A DNA stretch of 64,000 nt from the NCBI RefSeq assembly GCF_900101825.1, contig NZ_FNAG01000007.1:100468-164467 (forward strand), read 5' to 3'. A program made the position numbers and the translations under genes. Source of the stretch: Aquimonas voraii (lineage in GTDB: Bacteria; Pseudomonadota; Gammaproteobacteria; Xanthomonadales; Xanthomonadaceae). Below the pieces are notes generated by a model, which made no database searches, was not told where the DNA came from, and was given only the letters and a program-made list of their open reading frames with translations. How positions within the stretch are numbered: the stretch's first letter is position 1; every line of letters starts with the position of its first letter. This document shows positions 42,004-51,953 of this stretch, piece after piece.

Positions 42004-43497
42004 ATGCCGCCGGGGCCCAGGTTCGGAAAGCTCATCGCCGCACTCAGGCTCGGTGCCATGCTGCTCGGCCTGCTCTGGCTGCTGTCCTGGGTCAGCGCGG
42101 CGCAGCTGGAGGCCGAGGCCCGCGCGCAGTCCGCGCTGTATGCCGACGATGGGTCGCCCTTCCACTGGAACTTCCGCGATCCCGAGGTATTGGTTGGTCC
42201 TGTGCTGGGCGGGCAGCTGCGCCCGCGCGGCAGGTACTCGGCCGACGCCCTGAGCCTCACCCTGACCCACGGCGACGCCAACCTCGGCCTGCGTTTTTCC
42301 GGCCGGCGCGTCGATCCGCACACGCTGCCGCGCTTGCGGCTGAGCCTTGGCAGCGCTCAGCCGCTGCAGTGGCGACTGGCGGCGACCAGCGACCTGCGCC
42401 CCGACCTGCCGGTCGGCCCGTGGATGCCCTGGCCTCCCGCCTCCGGAGCCGGCACGGCGGAGGGATTCGACCCGGCTTCGAACACCTTCGAAACGGATCT
42501 CGGCCCACTGCTGCCGCCGCTGGATGCGCCGATCGCCCAGCTGCGCCTGCATCTCAAGGGCGTGCCGGGCCAGACGGTCGAACTGCGTGCGCTGAGCCTG
42601 CACCCGCGCTGTGTGGAGGAGCGCTGCCTGCCGCCGCGCCGGGAACTGCCGCATCGCCTGCTGCCTTCGCAGCTGCTCGCCGACCGCGATGCCGCCCTGC
42701 TCGATTCGCCGCAGTCGCGGGTCGGCGCAGACGCACCGGAATGGCTGGTGGGCGGCGTGCTGGCGATGCGCGCGCTGACCCTTCCGCAGGCCGTCGTGCT
42801 TGCGCTGCTGGTGCTGGGTTGCGCGCTGTCGGCGCGCTGGCTGGCGCCACCGGGGCGTCGGCGGCTGGCGCTCGCGATGGGCGCGGGCCTGCCCATCCTG
42901 CTGCTGTCGCTGGGCCTGCCGCGCTTCCCGCCACAGCCAGCCGACGGCGTGCTGATCCTCGGCTGGGTGCTGGCGCTGTGGTGGCTGCGCCCGCTCGGAC
43001 CGCGCACGCAGTGGGAACGGACGCCCACCTCGACGCCTGGGTCCACGCTGCTGGGTACACGTCGCGCCTGGCGCTCGGCGCTGGTGGTCACCGCCGCGGG
43101 GCTGGTGCTGCTCGGCCTGCTGAGCCTGGCGGGCGACGGGCCCGAGGCCGCCGGCCTCGACGTCGAGCGGGCCCGACGCTATCTGGGCTGGGCCGCGCTG
43201 CAGCAGGCCTGGCTGGCGCTGTTCCTGCTGCCGCATCTGCGCGAACCCGGCAAGGACGTGCAGACGGCCGCGGTGGCCGGGCTGCTGTTTGCCGCCCTGC
43301 ATCTGCCGAACGCCGAGCTGATGGCGCTCTGCCTCTTCGGCGGCTGGGCCTGGGTCAGGATCGCGCTGAAGCACGGCAGCCTGCTGCCGCAGATCCTGTC
43401 GCACGCGTCGCTGGGACTGGCGGCCAGCGCGCTGCTGCCGCAGGCCGTGCTGCGCTCGCTGGAAGTGGGCGGCCGCTATGTATTCGCGCCGCTGTAG
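42004..43497 (+). CDS. Large membrane protein with degenerate CPBP (CAAX protease-like) domain
   Basis: A 497-residue protein. A signal-anchor (AMLLGLLWLLSWVSA) is followed by ~220 residues of periplasmic-looking beta-rich sequence, then about seven hydrophobic helices from residue ~255. The C-terminal four helices align with CPBP intramembrane proteases: the position of the catalytic EExxxR helix reads LQQAWLALFLLPHLRE (Gln400-Gln401), the second motif is FAALH with His433 and the third is SHAS with His467. Loss of the Glu pair suggests a non-proteolytic relative. Convergent with rluC, gap six bases. Function unknown. Confidence 0.65.
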   Translation: MPPGPRFGKLIAALRLGAMLLGLLWLLSWVSAAQLEAEARAQSALYADDGSPFHWNFRDPEVLVGPVLGGQLRPRGRYSADALSLTLTHGDANLGLRFSGRRVDPHTLPRLRLSLGSAQPLQWRLAATSDLRPDLPVGPWMPWPPASGAGTAEGFDPASNTFETDLGPLLPPLDAPIAQLRLHLKGVPGQTVELRALSLHPRCVEERCLPPRRELPHRLLPSQLLADRDAALLDSPQSRVGADAPEWLVGGVLAMRALTLPQAVVLALLVLGCALSARWLAPPGRRRLALAMGAGLPILLLSLGLPRFPPQPADGVLILGWVLALWWLRPLGPRTQWERTPTSTPGSTLLGTRRAWRSALVVTAAGLVLLGLLSLAGDGPEAAGLDVERARRYLGWAALQQAWLALFLLPHLREPGKDVQTAAVAGLLFAALHLPNAELMALCLFGGWAWVRIALKHGSLLPQILSHASLGLAASALLPQAVLRSLEVGGRYVFAPL

Positions 43498-43503
43498 AGC
43501 GGC

Positions 43504-44493
43504 TCAGCGGTCAAGCGCGTCCAGCACGGCCTGCAGTTCGGCAGGCAGCGGCGCGCTGAGCGAGTACGGTTCAGTGCCGTCCTTCAGCGCGAACTTCAGA
43601 CTCGCCGCGTGCAGGAACAGGCGCTTCAGGCCTACGGACTTCAGCGCCTTGTTGGCCTCGCGCTCGCCGTACTTCTCGTCCATCGCCACCGGATGGCCGC
43701 TGTGTTGGGCATGCACGCGGATCTGATGAGTCCGGCCGGTGTCGATCCGCACCTCGGTGTAGCTGTGACCACCGTGCAGGGCGAGACGGCGGAAATGGCT
43801 GAGCGAGGCCTTGCCCTCGACCGGGTCGACCCTGACCATCCGCTCGCCGCCCTGCAGCTCGAACTTGCGCAGCGGCGCGTTCACGCTGAAGGGCTTGGGG
43901 CCGATATCACCCACCAGCAGGGTGAGGTAGCGCTTCTCCAGCTTGCCCTCACGGATCAAGCGCTGCAGTTCGGTCAGCGCCGAGCGCTTCTTGGCCACCA
44001 CCAGCAGGCCCGAGGTGTCGCGATCCAGGCGATGCACCAGTTCCAGCGGCTCGCCCGGTCGCAGCTGGCGCAGCAGTTCGATGGCGCCGAAGCTGATCCC
44101 GCTGCCGCCGTGGGTGGCAATGCCGCTGGGCTTGTCCAGCGCGAGCAGGGCGCGGTCCTCGAACACGATGCTGTCGCGGATCCGCTCCAGCTGGCTGCGC
44201 GGTGCCTCCTGTGGGGCCTCCGGCTCGGCCAGGCGTACCGGCGGAATGCGCACGGTTTCGCCGCCTTCGAGCCGGGTATCGGGTTTGGCGCGGCCGCCGT
44301 TCACCCGCACCTCGCCGGTGCGCAGAATGCGGTAGATCAGGGAGCGCGGCGCGCCCTTGAGCTGGCCCAGCAGGAAGTTGTCGAGACGCTGGCCGGCGCG
44401 GTCGGCCGGCACCTGCACCAGGCGAACGCCGCCCGCTGTGGGCAGCTTGGCGGTTTCGTTTGCTGCGGCCACACCCGGCTTGCTAGACTTCAC
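43504..44493 (-). CDS. rluC: 23S rRNA pseudouridine synthase RluC
   Basis: A 329-residue RluA-family enzyme that isomerises uridines 955, 2504 and 2580 of 23S rRNA in E. coli. The N-terminal S4 domain (GQRLDNFLLGQLKGAPRSLIYRILRTGEVRVNGGRAKPD read in pieces) is followed by the catalytic LVHRLDRDTSGLLVVAKK with the active Asp, and the conserved TGRTHQIRVHAQHSGHPVAMDEKYG. The rluC/rne divergent pair is conserved with E. coli, supporting RluC over other RluA paralogs. Confidence 0.93.
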   Translation of the reverse strand: MKSSKPGVAAANETAKLPTAGGVRLVQVPADRAGQRLDNFLLGQLKGAPRSLIYRILRTGEVRVNGGRAKPDTRLEGGETVRIPPVRLAEPEAPQEAPRSQLERIRDSIVFEDRALLALDKPSGIATHGGSGISFGAIELLRQLRPGEPLELVHRLDRDTSGLLVVAKKRSALTELQRLIREGKLEKRYLTLLVGDIGPKPFSVNAPLRKFELQGGERMVRVDPVEGKASLSHFRRLALHGGHSYTEVRIDTGRTHQIRVHAQHSGHPVAMDEKYGEREANKALKSVGLKRLFLHAASLKFALKDGTEPYSLSAPLPAELQAVLDALDR

Positions 44494-45141
44494 GCGCGAT
44501 AAGGTCCTGATTTTTCAGCGCCCTTGTCGTTTCCGGGGCTGCTCCATGGCTCACTCGGCGGCTCGCGCTCCGTGCATCGGAGGGCGCGTAGGCCGGGTGT
44601 CGATCCGCTACAAGGCGGGCGTGCATGGTAGCGGCTGCGGCGGTATCCAGCTTGATCAGGATGTACGCGGCAGGGGGCGAGGCCCCTGCGCTGCGCGGGG
44701 CCAGGGATGGCTCCGGTACGAAATCGGCGCACGTTGCTGGCCCTGCGGGGCGGCGTCTCGCCTGTTTCGAGTGACCAAGAGTCGAGTGCGCGCCGCCCTC
44801 GTTGGCGGGCGCCGCGCGATCACGGTCGCCGGTGGCGGGAAGGATCCCGCGCCGGCATTCGCAGCATCGCGGCAGCCGCTGCAGCCACCGCTTCCCTCGC
44901 TGGGCGAGGTTCTGGCCGGGTGTGCAGCGGAACGGTGATCGGAACGGGCGCGGCGGGGCTCCCGCAGCGCGGTCCGGTCGGTGGTACCCAACGGCAAGAA
45001 CAACGTGTGGCGCTCCCGCGGGCCTTGATGGGCCCGACAACGGTCGCAGCGCTGGTGACTCCGCTTCGGGCGCGCGGCCTTCGCGTGCCTTGGCCGGGAT
45101 TTCCGGCGTTCCCCGCGTGAGCGCGCGAGGAATGACGTCCA
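44494..45141 (+). promoter_or_regulatory. Long leader/promoter region of rne
   Basis: A 648-bp gap between divergent rluC and rne. It is GC-rich and contains several hairpin-capable segments, for example GCAGGGG...CCCCTGC near 44680. Open frames across it lack ribosome-binding sites and have Arg/Pro/Ala-biased composition. In E. coli the rne mRNA has a 361-nucleotide structured 5' UTR used for autoregulation by RNase E; the same is inferred here. I could not fix the promoter position. Confidence 0.5.
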
Positions 45142-48100
45142 ATGAAGAGAATGCTGATCAACGCGACTCAGGCGGAAGAGTTGCGTGTGGCCATCGTCGA
45201 CGGCCAGAGCCTGTACGACATCGACATCGAACAGCCCGCGAAAGAGCAGAAGAAGTCCAACATCTACAAGGGCCGCATCACCCGGCTCGAGCCTTCGCTG
45301 GAGGCCGCCTTCGTCGAGTACGGCGGTGAGCGCCACGGCTTCCTGCCGCTGAAGGAGATCTCCCGCGACTACTTCCTGCCCGGCACCGACCCGAACAAGC
45401 ACGGGATCAAGGAGCTGCTGAAGGAAGGCCAGGAAGTCGTCGTCCAGGTCGACAAGGAAGAGCGCGGCAACAAGGGCGCGGCGCTGACCACGTTCATCTC
45501 GCTGGCCGGCCGCTACATGGTGCTGATGCCCAACAGCCCGCGCGCCGGCGGCGTCTCGCGCCGTATCGAGGGTGAGGACCGCCAGGCCCTGAAAGAGGCC
45601 ATGGACAAGCTGAACATCCCCGACGACATGGGGATCATCATCCGCACCGCCGGCGTCGGCCGCGACGCCGAAGAGCTGCAGTGGGACCTCGACTACCTGC
45701 TGCAGGTCTGGCGCGCCATCACCGACGCCGCCCTCGCCAAGCCGGCGCCCTTCCTGATCTACCAGGAGTCGCGCCTGATCGTGCGCGCCCTGCGCGACTA
45801 CCTGCGCGCCGACATCGGCGAGATCCTGATCGACTCCGAACCCATGTTCCAGGAGGCGAAGGACTTCGTTGAGCAGGTGATGCCGCACACCCTGCGCAAG
45901 CTTAAGCTCTACAAGGACAACATCCCGCTGTTCAACCGCTACCAGATCGAGTCGCAGATCGAGAATGCCTACGAGCGCCAGGTCCGCCTGCCCTCCGGTG
46001 GTTCGATCGTGATCGACCAGACGGAAGCGCTGACTGCGATCGACGTCAACTCGGCGCGCGCCACCAAGGGCGGCGACATCGAGGAGACCGCCTTCAACAC
46101 CAACCTCGAGGCCGCCGACGAGGTCGCGCGCCAGCTGCGCCTGCGCGACCTCGGTGGCCTGGTGGTGGTCGACTTCATCGACATGGAGTCGAACCGCCAT
46201 CAGCGTGAGGTCGAGGAGCGCCTGAAGAACGCGCTGAAACACGACCGCGCGCGCGTGCAGATCGGCCGCATCTCGCGCTTCGGCCTCCTGGAAATGTCCC
46301 GCCAGCGCCTGCGCCCGAGCCTCGGCGAGTCCAGCCAGACCGTGTGTCCGCGCTGCGCCGGCCACGGCCGCATGCGCAGCGTCGAATCGCTGAGCCTGTC
46401 GATCCTGCGCCTGATCGAAGAACAGGCGATGAAGGACAACACCGGACAGGTGCTGGTGCAGGCGCCGCACGAGATCGCCAACTTCCTGCTCAACGAGAAG
46501 CGCCGCGGTCTGCTGGAGATCGAGCAGCGCCACGACGTGCCGGTGGTGATCGTCGCCGACGACCAGCTGGAGACGCCGCACTTCAACGTGCAGCGCATCC
46601 GCGAGGGCGAGCTTGGCGAGGAAACCTCGAAGCCCAGCTACTACCGCACCTCGCCGCGCAAGCAGGAGGTGCACGCGCTGACGCGTGCGAACCTGAACAT
46701 TCCGCCACCGCCCGCGGTGAAGGCTGTCAAGCCGGCCAGCCCGGCACCGATCCGCGAGGAGCGCGAGGACGAGGAGCGCCCGAAGCCAGCTCCGCAGGCA
46801 CAGAAGCCGCAGCAGGTCGCGCAGACGCCGCGCCCGCAGCAGCAGGCGCAGCCCGCGAAGAAGCCCGGCCTGTGGTCACGCCTGCTCGGCGCACTTGGCC
46901 TGGGTGCCGCCGAAGCCCCTGCCGCGCCGCCGGCCCGCGACGGCAAGCGTGAGGGACGCGACGGCCGCAACCGCGACCGCGACCAGCGCCGCGAGGAGCG
47001 CCGCAACGAGCGCGGCGACAATCGCAGCGAGAATCGCGGCGACAGTCGCAGCGAGGCGCGCGGCAACTCGGAAGGCCGTAGCGGCAAGCCGCAGAAGGGC
47101 CAGCAGGCCGCCCAGGGCGGCAAGCCGCAGGACGAGCGCGGCCAAGGCCAGCGCCAGCCGCAGCCGCCGCAGGAGGAGCGCAACGAAGGCGGCCGCAACC
47201 GCCAGGGCAAGCCGCAGGAGAACGCGCGGCCGGACAAGCAAGAGCGCGCGGAGAAGCCGGAGCGCAGCGAGCGCAACGAAGGCCGGCGTGAGCGAGGCGA
47301 GAGCGCAGCCAACGATGCGCGCCCGCCGCGCGCGGATGCCCGACCAGCGGAAGCCCCCAAGCCAACGGTCGCAGCGGAGGCAAGCGCGTCCATGGCGGCG
47401 GCTGCCGTCGTCGCTGAAGAAGCGGTCAGCGCAGAGGTTGTGGCAAGCACCGCGCCTGATGTGGCCAATGACGCCGCCACCGAGGCTGGCGCCGGCGGCC
47501 GGCGCCGTCGCGGTCGTCGCGGCGGTCGTCGTCGTCGTCGCGAAGCCGGTGCCAACGGCGAGGCCGGAGGCAGCGACCAGAGCCTGGGCTTGGACGAGGA
47601 CGAGGGCGACGAGGTCGGCGGCGTCGATGCGGCAACGTCGGCCGATGCGCCGAAGCCGCAGGCGAGGGCCGAAGTACCCGGCGCAGCCGATGACAGCGGC
47701 GAGGCCGAGGGCGACAGCGCGGTGGCGCAGGCGCCGGAAGCCCCGGCCAAGGGTGAAGCCCCGCCCTTCGTGCCGGTGCCCCTGCCCCGCCCCGCCGCGG
47801 TCGCAGCGGCCGCGGCGACAGCCGCGACGCTGGCACCCGCGGCCGAGTTCGCGGAAACCACGAGCGCAGCGCCGGTGCAGCCCGCGGCACTCACTCCTGC
47901 GGCGACCGCCCCCGTGCAGGTCGAAGCGACGGTCCCCGCGTCCGAGCAGGCTGCGCCGAGCGTGACCGTGGCGACACCCGTCGCGCCCATCGCCGAGGCC
48001 CAGCCCGTCGAAGCCGCAGCGCCGGCCGTGACGGCCGAGCCCACGCCCGAACCGGCCGCTGCGCCCACCGCTGTGGCGCCCATCGCGCCGGTGGCTCAGG

Positions 48101-48438
48101 TGGAAGCGATCGCCGAGCCTGTCACGCCCCCGGAGGCCATCAGTGCCCCCTCGGTCGAGTCAGTCCCTGCGGTGTCGCAGGAAGCCCCGCCCGCCCGCGT
48201 GGAAACCATCGAGTCCGAGCCGAGCGCACCGGTGCCGGCGGGCGTCGAAGGCTCCACCACAGAGATGGAGCCCGTCGCGGCGGCAACGGTGGAGGCCGAG
48301 GCCGCGCCGCGGGTGGAAGCTCCGGTAGCCGCGGAAACGGCTGCTTCCAGCGAAGCCGAAACGCCCGCGGTCGAGGCCGACGCCAGCGCTGAGGCGCCTG
48401 CCCCCGACGCGGCACCGCGGCAGGAACGCCTGATCTGA
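45142..48438 (+). CDS. rne: Ribonuclease E
   Basis: A 1098-residue endoribonuclease, core of the RNA degradosome. The catalytic half (residues 1-~510) has an S1 domain ([23 protein letters not shown]), the 5' sensor/RNase H region, metal-binding Asp301 ([12 protein letters not shown]) and Asp344 (VVDFIDMES), and the zinc-link CPRCAGHG with Cys402 and Cys405. The C-terminal ~590 residues are disordered: a basic region with Asp/Arg/Asn/Glu repeats (about 600-730), an Arg cluster near 790 ([14 protein letters not shown]) and a long Ala/Pro/Glu/Val tail. The tail order differs from E. coli; degradosome partners cannot be inferred. A terminator follows. Confidence 0.97.
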   Translation: MKRMLINATQAEELRVAIVDGQSLYDIDIEQPAKEQKKSNIYKGRITRLEPSLEAAFVEYGGERHGFLPLKEISRDYFLPGTDPNKHGIKELLKEGQEVVVQVDKEERGNKGAALTTFISLAGRYMVLMPNSPRAGGVSRRIEGEDRQALKEAMDKLNIPDDMGIIIRTAGVGRDAEELQWDLDYLLQVWRAITDAALAKPAPFLIYQESRLIVRALRDYLRADIGEILIDSEPMFQEAKDFVEQVMPHTLRKLKLYKDNIPLFNRYQIESQIENAYERQVRLPSGGSIVIDQTEALTAIDVNSARATKGGDIEETAFNTNLEAADEVARQLRLRDLGGLVVVDFIDMESNRHQREVEERLKNALKHDRARVQIGRISRFGLLEMSRQRLRPSLGESSQTVCPRCAGHGRMRSVESLSLSILRLIEEQAMKDNTGQVLVQAPHEIANFLLNEKRRGLLEIEQRHDVPVVIVADDQLETPHFNVQRIREGELGEETSKPSYYRTSPRKQEVHALTRANLNIPPPPAVKAVKPASPAPIREEREDEERPKPAPQAQKPQQVAQTPRPQQQAQPAKKPGLWSRLLGALGLGAAEAPAAPPARDGKREGRDGRNRDRDQRREERRNERGDNRSENRGDSRSEARGNSEGRSGKPQKGQQAAQGGKPQDERGQGQRQPQPPQEERNEGGRNRQGKPQENARPDKQERAEKPERSERNEGRRERGESAANDARPPRADARPAEAPKPTVAAEASASMAAAAVVAEEAVSAEVVASTAPDVANDAATEAGAGGRRRRGRRGGRRRRREAGANGEAGGSDQSLGLDEDEGDEVGGVDAATSADAPKPQARAEVPGAADDSGEAEGDSAVAQAPEAPAKGEAPPFVPVPLPRPAAVAAAAATAATLAPAAEFAETTSAAPVQPAALTPAATAPVQVEATVPASEQAAPSVTVATPVAPIAEAQPVEAAAPAVTAEPTPEPAAAPTAVAPIAPVAQVEAIAEPVTPPEAISAPSVESVPAVSQEAPPARVETIESEPSAPVPAGVEGSTTEMEPVAAATVEAEAAPRVEAPVAAETAASSEAETPAVEADASAEAPAPDAAPRQERLI

Positions 48439-48464
48439 TCCCGCGCGCCCAAGCCGCGGCACAC

Positions 48465-48499
48465 GCAGACGGCCTGGGATTCCCGGGCCGTCTGCTTTT
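48465..48499 (+). terminator. Rho-independent terminator of rne
   Basis: GCAGACGGCCTGGGA pairs with TCCCGGGCCGTCTGC (one G-T wobble), forming a long stem with a tight loop near 48480, followed by TTTT (48496-48499). It lies 27 bases after the rne stop. Confidence 0.88.
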
Positions 48500-48716
48500 G
48501 CGCCGCAGCGAACGCTCGCTGCGCCCAATCGGAGCCAATTGCCATGGGCAACGAGCGCTCTCGCATCCGCCCCGAGTTTCTCGCGTCCAGGAACAGCGGG
48601 GAACGCAAGCGAACGCCGCCCCGACACCCGCGCCGGATGCGCGGGGCATACAGATCGAATACAGCGATCAGCACACGGCTTCGCGAGGGCTGCCCCCAGC
48701 CGCGGCCTGCAGCGAC

Positions 48717-49358
48717 TCAGTTCGCGTTGGGATCCACCAGGCCGTGCTGGCGGGCGATCCGGGCCAGCGAGACCACGTCACGCACGCCGAGCTTGTCGAA
48801 CACGCGGTACTTGTGGGTGGCGACCGTCTTCGCGCTCAGGCTCAAGCGCTGCCCGATCTCGGTCATCTTGCGCCCCTGCACCAGCAGCAGGGCGACCTCG
48901 AGTTCGCGCGGCGTCAGCGTCTGCACTGCCGAAGGCGTGCCGCTCAGCCCTTCCATGGCGATCTGTCGCGCGATCGACGTGCCGATGTAGCGACGCCCGG
49001 CCGCGACCTCGCGTACGGCAGTGAGCAGTTCGGGGCCCGGCGCCCCCTTGTCGAGATAGCCGTAGGCGCCCGCAGCCAGCACCCGCTTCGGAATCGGGCC
49101 TTCGTTGAGCACCGAGACCATGATCAGCCGCACATCAGGCAGGCTGCGGGCAAGACGCTCGGTCACTTCCAGTCCCGACAGGCCCGGCATGTGGAAGTCG
49201 CAGAGCACCACGTCGGGCTTCAGCTTGCGCAAGAGCGGCAGGGCCTCGTCGCCGCTGCCGGCCTCGCCGACCACCTGCAGGTCGGGCTCGGCCTCGAGGA
49301 TCATGCGCACCCCCGCACGCATGAGGCCATGGTCATCCACCAGAACAATCCGGATCAT
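48717..49358 (-). CDS. Response regulator, GacA/UvrY-like
   Basis: A 213-residue NarL-type regulator. VLVDDHGLMRAGVRMIL, phospho-Asp54 (VVLCDFHMPGLSGLEV) and LDKGAPG mark the receiver; LTPRELEVALLLVQGRKMTEIGQRLSLSAKTVATHKYRVFDKLGVRDVVSLARIA in the C-terminus is the HTH. The sequence is closest in pattern to GacA/UvrY, global regulators that act through RsmA/CsrA small RNAs. CDFHMPG rather than MDVKMPG at the phosphorylation site is a subgroup feature. GGAGGAGCAGA precedes the ATG. No kinase adjacent; BarA/GacS is usually unlinked. Confidence 0.88.
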   Translation of the reverse strand: MIRIVLVDDHGLMRAGVRMILEAEPDLQVVGEAGSGDEALPLLRKLKPDVVLCDFHMPGLSGLEVTERLARSLPDVRLIMVSVLNEGPIPKRVLAAGAYGYLDKGAPGPELLTAVREVAAGRRYIGTSIARQIAMEGLSGTPSAVQTLTPRELEVALLLVQGRKMTEIGQRLSLSAKTVATHKYRVFDKLGVRDVVSLARIARQHGLVDPNAN

Positions 49359-49574
49359 TCTGCTCCTCCCCAGGGCGGGCGCTTGGCAAGGCCCGGTCCA
49401 TCACGGTCGCGCCGAGCGAACTGCCGCCAGGCGGAATCAGAACATGAATGCAAATGGACTGTCAGGCAAGCCCCGTGAGCGTCGAACGCGTGGGGCCGGC
49501 GTGTGGCCGCGGCAGCCGCCGGCAACAGCGCCTCGGGTCGGGCCATCGGACGCTGCGGCCCAACGGGCCGGCGA
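49359..49574. other. Intergenic region between GacA-like and DUF2058 genes
   Basis: About 216 bases between two minus-strand genes. It holds the GGAGGAG ribosome-binding site of the GacA-like gene; no other feature, RNA gene or repeat was recognised. Confidence 0.4.
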
Positions 49575-50201
49575 TCACCAGACCAGGTCGTCCGGCACCG
49601 CGAAGCGCGGGTCGGCGTAGTCGTCGCCGCCTTCGACCGCATTGGGGTCGACCTGCAGGGCCACACAGTCGGGCATCAGCGCGCGCGCTTCGTCGGCATG
49701 CGCCAGCGTGACCAGGTGATAGCGCCCGCCCGCGGAGACGATGGCCAGCTCGCCGGCATTCAGCGCCTTCAGCTGCTCGGACGTGACATAGACGCGACGG
49801 ATCTTGCCGGCGTGCTCGAAGTGCCGCGGCAGCTCGGCGCTGGCGGCGTTCAGCGACGCCTTCTGCATCAGCTCGAACAGCTTCTGCCGCGCCTCGCGCC
49901 GGCGCGCGGCCTCGGCCTGACGCTCGCGCTCAAGGCGCTGCTGCTCCTCGCGCTCGACGCGCTGGCGCAGGGCGTAGGCCTTGGCCAGATCGATCTCCTC
50001 CTGGCTGCGCGGCACCGCCTTTTGGCCACCGCCCGCTTGGGAACGCCCGTGCGCGGACTTGGCCGGCGCCGGCTTGCCTTGGCCACGGGAGGGCTGCCCC
50101 GGCGAGCCGGCGCGCGGTGAACGCTGCGGCTCGCGCGGCTTGGCGGGTTCGGGGGCCTTGAAACCCAGCTGCATCAGCTGGTCGCGCAGGGAAGTGGTCA
50201 T
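49575..50201 (-). CDS. DUF2058 (YaiL-like) protein
   Basis: A 208-residue soluble protein matching the DUF2058 family of gammaproteobacteria (E. coli YaiL). MTTSLRDQLMQLGF is the conserved start. A Lys/Pro/Gly-rich region (residues 16-65) precedes a charged coiled coil (EEIDLAKAYALRQRVEREEQQRLERERQ in pieces) and a C-terminal beta domain (IRRVYVTSEQLKALNAGELAIVSAGGRYHLV). The function is not established; a role in ribosome or RNA binding is only a guess from the basic N-terminus. It lies 31 bases after slyX, likely in one operon with ugd. Confidence 0.85.
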   Translation of the reverse strand: MTTSLRDQLMQLGFKAPEPAKPREPQRSPRAGSPGQPSRGQGKPAPAKSAHGRSQAGGGQKAVPRSQEEIDLAKAYALRQRVEREEQQRLERERQAEAARRREARQKLFELMQKASLNAASAELPRHFEHAGKIRRVYVTSEQLKALNAGELAIVSAGGRYHLVTLAHADEARALMPDCVALQVDPNAVEGGDDYADPRFAVPDDLVW

Positions 50202-50232
50202 TGCGGGCGGAATTTTGAGTGGCGCCGCGACT

Positions 50233-50445
50233 TCAATAGTGCGGCGGCGGCGGCTCCTGCGCCGGATCGGCATACAGCAGGCCGCGCAGGGATTTCAGGT
50301 CGGTGAGCATGAGCTCCAGGCGCCGCTCGAGCTGCTCGATGCGCAGGTTCTGGTCGGTGATCACCGCGTTCAAGCGCTGCATCGTATCGTCCTGGAAGGC
50401 CACCCGCATCTCCAGCTCGACGATGCGCTCCACCAGCTCATGCAT
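50233..50445 (-). CDS. slyX: SlyX-family coiled-coil protein
   Basis: A 70-residue protein predicted to be one long coiled coil ([46 protein letters not shown] in pieces), ending in the SlyX signature PPPPHY. Length and both ends match the family. The function is unknown. ATG 50445 overlaps the end of ugd by eight bases. Confidence 0.9.
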   Translation of the reverse strand: MHELVERIVELEMRVAFQDDTMQRLNAVITDQNLRIEQLERRLELMLTDLKSLRGLLYADPAQEPPPPHY

Positions 50446-51793
50446 GATCCACCTCCGTGCGGCTGGCCAGAGAGCGCCCACGGCCGATTCCGTAGTAAGC
50501 AAGCCCCGCGCGCTCGACCGTGGCGGGGTCCCAGATGTTGCGGCCGTCGAACACCGCAGGTGACTTCAGGCTGCGCGCGATACGACGGAAATCCGGGCTC
50601 CAGAACGCCTTCCACTCGGTCACCAGCACCAGCGCATCGGCGCCATCCAGCGCCGCATAGGGCTCAGCGACGAGGCTGAGGTCGGCGCGCTCGCCGTAGA
50701 GCCGGTGGGCTTCGTCGCGCGCCTCGGGGTCGAAAGCCGCAACGCTGGCGCCGTCCGCCCAGAGCTGTTCCATCAGCCGGCGACTCGGCGCCTCGCGCAT
50801 GTCATCGGTATTGGGCTTGAAGGCCAGCCCCCACAGCGCGATGCGGCGCCCGCGCAGGTCGCCGAAGTGGCGCTTCAGCAGGGCGTGCAGCTTGTCCTTC
50901 TGTGCGTGGTTGACCTCTTCGACCGCGCGCAGGATGCGCGCATCGAAACCCTGGGCTGCCGCCGTGCGGTGCAGGGCCTGCACATCCTTCGGGAAACAGC
51001 TGCCGCCGTAGCCGGCGCCGGGGTAGATGAAGGAGAAGCCGATCCGCGGGTCCGAGCCGATGCCGATGCGGACCTTCTCGATGTCGGCGCCGAGGCGCTC
51101 GGCCAGGTTGGCCATTTCGTTCATGAAGCTGATCTTGGTGGCCAGCATGGCGTTGGCCGCGTACTTGGTCAGCTCTGCCGAACGCAGATCCATCACCACG
51201 ATGCGCTCGTGGTTGCGGTTGAAGGGCGCATACAGCGCGCGCAGCCGCTCGATCGCCTCCGGGCTTTCACAGCCGATCACGATGCGGTCGGGGCGCATGC
51301 AGTCCTTGACCGCGTCGCCCTCCTTCAAGAATTCGGGATTGGACGCGACCTCGAAGGCCAGCGTCGAGCCGCGCTCGGCCAGCGCCGCGGCGACGGCGCT
51401 GCGCACGCGATCGGCGGTACCGACCGGCACGGTCGACTTGGTCACCACCAGGGCCTCCCGCTGCAGGTGCAGGCCGATGGTGCGCGCCACCGCCAGCACA
51501 TGGCTCAGGTCGGCGCTGCCGTCTTCGTCCGGCGGCGTGCCGACCGCAATGAACACGATGTCGACGTCGACCAGTGCGGCGGCGGCATCGGTGGTGAAGT
51601 GCAGTCGTCCTGCGCGGCTGTTCTCGATCACCATCGGCTCGAGACCGGGCTCGAAGATCGGCACGCGCCCGGCGCGCAGGCCCTCGACCTTGGCGGTGTC
51701 GATGTCGACGCAGGTGACGGAATTGCCGACTTCGGCCAGACAGGTGCCGGTCACCAGGCCCACATAGCCGGTGCCGAATACGGTGACGTTCAT
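50438..51793 (-). CDS. ugd: UDP-glucose 6-dehydrogenase
   Basis: A 451-residue NAD-dependent enzyme that oxidises UDP-glucose to UDP-glucuronate for exopolysaccharide or lipid A sugar synthesis. Signatures: [73 protein letters not shown], and catalytic Cys in [14 protein letters not shown]. Length is typical of the long proteobacterial type. First gene of a unit with slyX and DUF2058. Confidence 0.96.
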   Translation of the reverse strand: MNVTVFGTGYVGLVTGTCLAEVGNSVTCVDIDTAKVEGLRAGRVPIFEPGLEPMVIENSRAGRLHFTTDAAAALVDVDIVFIAVGTPPDEDGSADLSHVLAVARTIGLHLQREALVVTKSTVPVGTADRVRSAVAAALAERGSTLAFEVASNPEFLKEGDAVKDCMRPDRIVIGCESPEAIERLRALYAPFNRNHERIVVMDLRSAELTKYAANAMLATKISFMNEMANLAERLGADIEKVRIGIGSDPRIGFSFIYPGAGYGGSCFPKDVQALHRTAAAQGFDARILRAVEEVNHAQKDKLHALLKRHFGDLRGRRIALWGLAFKPNTDDMREAPSRRLMEQLWADGASVAAFDPEARDEAHRLYGERADLSLVAEPYAALDGADALVLVTEWKAFWSPDFRRIARSLKSPAVFDGRNIWDPATVERAGLAYYGIGRGRSLASRTEVDHA

Positions 51794-51897
51794 GGGCTCA
51801 CTCCTGAGTTGATCCAGCGGCGTCGATACCAGTCCCAGACGCTGCCTGCGCCGGCTTGGCCAAGGCCTCGCAAGCCCGCTGCAGGCGCGCCAGGCCC

Positions 51898-51930
51898 AAA
51901 AGAAAACGGCCGACGAGGCATCGCCGGCCG
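51898..51930 (-). terminator. Terminator of fkpA-like gene (minus strand)
   Basis: Minus-strand stem CGGCCGGCGA / TCGTCGGCCG (one G-T wobble) with a TGCC loop, followed by TTTTCTTTT (51906-51898). It lies 23 bases after the stop of the isomerase gene. Confidence 0.88.
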
Positions 51931-51953
51931 CCTTCCTCCCGTGGCTGCGCGGA

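Noticed and set aside
44483..45142. 219-codon minus-strand and 193-codon plus-strand frames in the rne leader
   Set aside because: No ribosome-binding sites, Arg/Pro/Ala-biased composition, and they overlap each other in a region expected to be a structured leader.
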